44,124 nt of DNA from Streptomyces sp. MBT65 (GTDB taxonomy: Bacteria > Actinomycetota > Actinomycetes > Streptomycetales > Streptomycetaceae): positions 1 to 44,124 of the forward strand of contig NZ_JAENRY010000043.1 of assembly GCF_016612545.1 (NCBI RefSeq). Reading direction: 5' to 3'. Below the pieces are notes generated by a model that saw only the letters and a list, made by a program, of their open reading frames with translations, did no database searches and was not told where the DNA came from. The position numbers were made by a program, and so were the translations under genes. Shown in pieces: positions 42,739 to 44,124 of the stretch (position 1 is the stretch's first letter; each line of letters begins with the position of its first letter).

Positions 42739-43027
42739 GCGCGGCACTCCTCTGAGCTACTGGGGGGTGGGCGGGTCCCGAGGGCCTGCCGACTCCCAGG
42801 TGTAGGACTCGGAGGGGTCGCCTGTCAATAGTTTGTACTTACATTCGGACCTGCTTGTGAAATGATGTCTTAACAAAGTATTGACAGCGGGCGCGACCGG
42901 GGATTGGATTCCGTCCCAGCGCAACAGCCGTGTTTCACGGCTACGACCCGGGGTTGCCCAAGCCCCGAGCCCTGATCTCTGAGATCATTGCTCCCTTTCC
43001 CCTGAAGCACAGTGAGGTGCAGGAAAG
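42739..43027. promoter_or_regulatory. Divergent promoter region of the iol operon and the ABC transporter
   Basis: Two facing -35 boxes: TTGACA on the minus strand (42823-42828) with CTACAC/TACACC 17-18 nt on, and TTGACA on the plus strand (42881-42886) with TGGATT 18 nt on. They form the 9-bp inverted repeat CTGTCAATA...TATTGACAG (42822-42830, 42879-42887). The AT-rich 48 nt between hold TGTA-CT-TACA (42834-42843), a possible GntR operator half-site pair. A leader of about 100 nt precedes the transporter gene. Confidence 0.65.
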
Positions 43028-44047
43028 ATGGACCGTTCTTCCCACTCCCGTACGCGCAGAATGGCCCCCTTCGTGGCGGTCGCCGCGGCAGCGGCACTGA
43101 CCCTCGCCGGCTGCTCCAGCAGCTCGGGCGGCAAGAAGTCCACGGAGGACACCTCCGGCGCCTCCGCGGGCAAGGCCAGCACTCCTCGTATGACGGTCGC
43201 CCTGGTCACCCACCAGGCCCCCGGCGACACGTTCTGGGACATCGTCCGCAAGGGCGCGCAGGCCGCCGCCGACAAGGACAACATCAAGCTCATCTACTCG
43301 GCCGACCCGAACGCGGGCAACCAGTCGAACCTGGTGCAGAACGCGATCGACCAGAAGGTCGACGGCATCGCCGTCACCCTCGCCAAGCCCGACGCCCTCA
43401 AGGACGTCATCGGCAAGGCGAAGACCGCGAACATACCCGTCGTGGGCCTCAACTCCGGTCTCAGCGACTGGAAGAACCTCGGCCTGCTGGAGTTCTTCGG
43501 CCAGGACGAGACGGTCGCGGGCGAGGCGCTCGGCAAGCGGCTGAACACCGAAGGCGCGAAGAAGGTCGTCTGTGTCATCCAGGAGCAGGGCAACATCGGC
43601 CTGACCCAGCGCTGCGACGGCGTGAAGAAGACGTTCACCGGCACCACCGAAGTCCTGAACGTCAACGGCACGGACATGCCGTCGGTGAAGTCGACGATCA
43701 CCGCCAAGCTCACGCAGGACAAGGCCATCGACTACGTGGTCACGCTGGGCGCCCCGTTCGCCCTGACCGCCGTGCAGTCGCTGACCGACGCGGGCAGCAA
43801 GGCGAAGGTCGCCACCTTCGACCTCAACAAGGACCTGACGAGCGCCATCAGCAAGGGCACGATCCAGTTCGCGGTCGACCAGCAGCCTTACCTTCAGGGC
43901 TACTTGGCGGTCGACTCGCTGTGGCTCTACAAGAACAACGGCAACTACAGCGGCGGTGGTGAGCAGCCCGTACTGACCGGCCCGGCCTTCGTCGACAAGA
44001 CCAACGTCGCAGCCGTCGCCAAGTACGCCGCCAACGGAACCCGGTGA
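43028..44047 (+). CDS. Sugar (probably inositol) ABC transporter binding lipoprotein
   Basis: A 339-residue extracellular solute-binding protein of the ribose/galactose (Periplasmic_binding_4) type. The lipobox LAGC anchors it at Cys29, followed by a Ser/Gly/Lys linker. The mature domain opens MTVALVTHQAPGDTFWDIVRKG, with QKVDGIAVTLAKPDALKDVI, PVVGLNSG, FFGQDE and CVIQEQGNIGLTQRCDGVKK as ligand-contact regions. ATG 43028 follows AGGAAAG. It diverges from the iol operon through a shared promoter region, so myo-inositol is the likely ligand. The next gene begins within its stop codon. Confidence 0.9.
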   Translation: MDRSSHSRTRRMAPFVAVAAAAALTLAGCSSSSGGKKSTEDTSGASAGKASTPRMTVALVTHQAPGDTFWDIVRKGAQAAADKDNIKLIYSADPNAGNQSNLVQNAIDQKVDGIAVTLAKPDALKDVIGKAKTANIPVVGLNSGLSDWKNLGLLEFFGQDETVAGEALGKRLNTEGAKKVVCVIQEQGNIGLTQRCDGVKKTFTGTTEVLNVNGTDMPSVKSTITAKLTQDKAIDYVVTLGAPFALTAVQSLTDAGSKAKVATFDLNKDLTSAISKGTIQFAVDQQPYLQGYLAVDSLWLYKNNGNYSGGGEQPVLTGPAFVDKTNVAAVAKYAANGTR

Positions 44048-44124
44048 TGAGTATGACCCAGCATGCCGAGCCGGCGGTGTCCTCACCGCCGGCCCCCGGC
44101 CCGAAGGAAACCGACGGCCGGACC
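44047..44124 (+). CDS. Start of the next transporter gene, probably ABC permease (partial)
   Basis: ATG 44047-44049 shares its A with the TGA of the binding-protein gene (TGATG), then 26 codons stay open to the window end: MSMTQHAEPAVSSPPAPGPK and six more. An ATG two codons later is an alternative start. Only a hydrophilic N-terminal tail is visible; identification as the ribose/inositol-type permease rests on operon context alone. Confidence 0.6.
   Translation, partial: MSMTQHAEPAVSSPPAPGPKETDGRT

Overview
The window looks like chromosomal DNA of a Streptomyces-type actinomycete. GC is very high with strong third-position G/C bias, GTG and TTG starts are frequent, and families typical of streptomycetes are present: a SAV2177-type methyltransferase, DUF5954, DUF6153/DUF305, secreted Rhs and LamG giants, and hydrolases carrying F5/8C and choice-of-anchor D modules. 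All assignments come from reading the sequence and from family knowledge; no database search was run.

Left part (1-7.8 kb): ordinary core and accessory genes. These are a frameshifted SAM methyltransferase, a monoacylglycerol-lipase-like hydrolase divergent from a TauE/SafE permease, the cobalamin gene cobK, a zinc-ribbon protein, a DHA2 drug exporter with a C-terminal winged-helix-like extension, cobF, a DUF309 protein, and a tRNA-Pro(GGG) followed by a strong hairpin terminator.

Antagonism and surface-protein island (7.8-21.4 kb): two giant secreted proteins are divergently transcribed from a 248-bp region. One (minus strand) carries an SGNH-hydrolase-like domain whose catalytic positions are all substituted, plus a LamG domain. 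The other (plus strand) is a 2174-residue Rhs/YD-repeat protein ending in a predicted PD-(D/E)XK-like toxin domain. Downstream lie two paralogous acidic genes, the candidate immunity genes. Between them a decayed second copy of the toxin tail is still readable, so the toxin-tail/immunity unit has been tandemly duplicated. I consider this polymorphic-toxin module, with an apparently undescribed toxin and immunity family, the most interesting object in the window.

Alpha-glucan degradation locus (21.7-30.7 kb): two GH87-type alpha-1,3-glucanase (mycodextranase) genes and one GH71/99-like hydrolase follow on the plus strand. All are secreted and share F5/8C modules; the two GH87 proteins also share choice-of-anchor D modules. 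A TTGC-rich palindromic cluster resembling a LacI/MalR operator precedes the first. Alpha-1,3-glucan is a fungal wall polymer, so the locus suggests mycolytic or scavenging activity.

30.8-35.7 kb: a small membrane protein; a probable copper-responsive pair (DUF6153 and DUF305 lipoprotein) behind a CsoR-like operator and a likely leaderless start; DUF5954; a NudK-like Nudix hydrolase; and an aldo/keto reductase behind a MerR-type operator.

Right part (35.7-44.1 kb): a myo-inositol catabolic operon on the minus strand, iolC - aldolase - iolB - iolD - iolA - gntR, with tight spacing and one 4-nt overlap. Diverging from it is a sugar (probably inositol) ABC transporter operon, of which the binding lipoprotein and the first codons of the next gene are inside the window. 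The divergent promoters show two facing TTGACA boxes. No iolG, iolE or iolH lies in this window.
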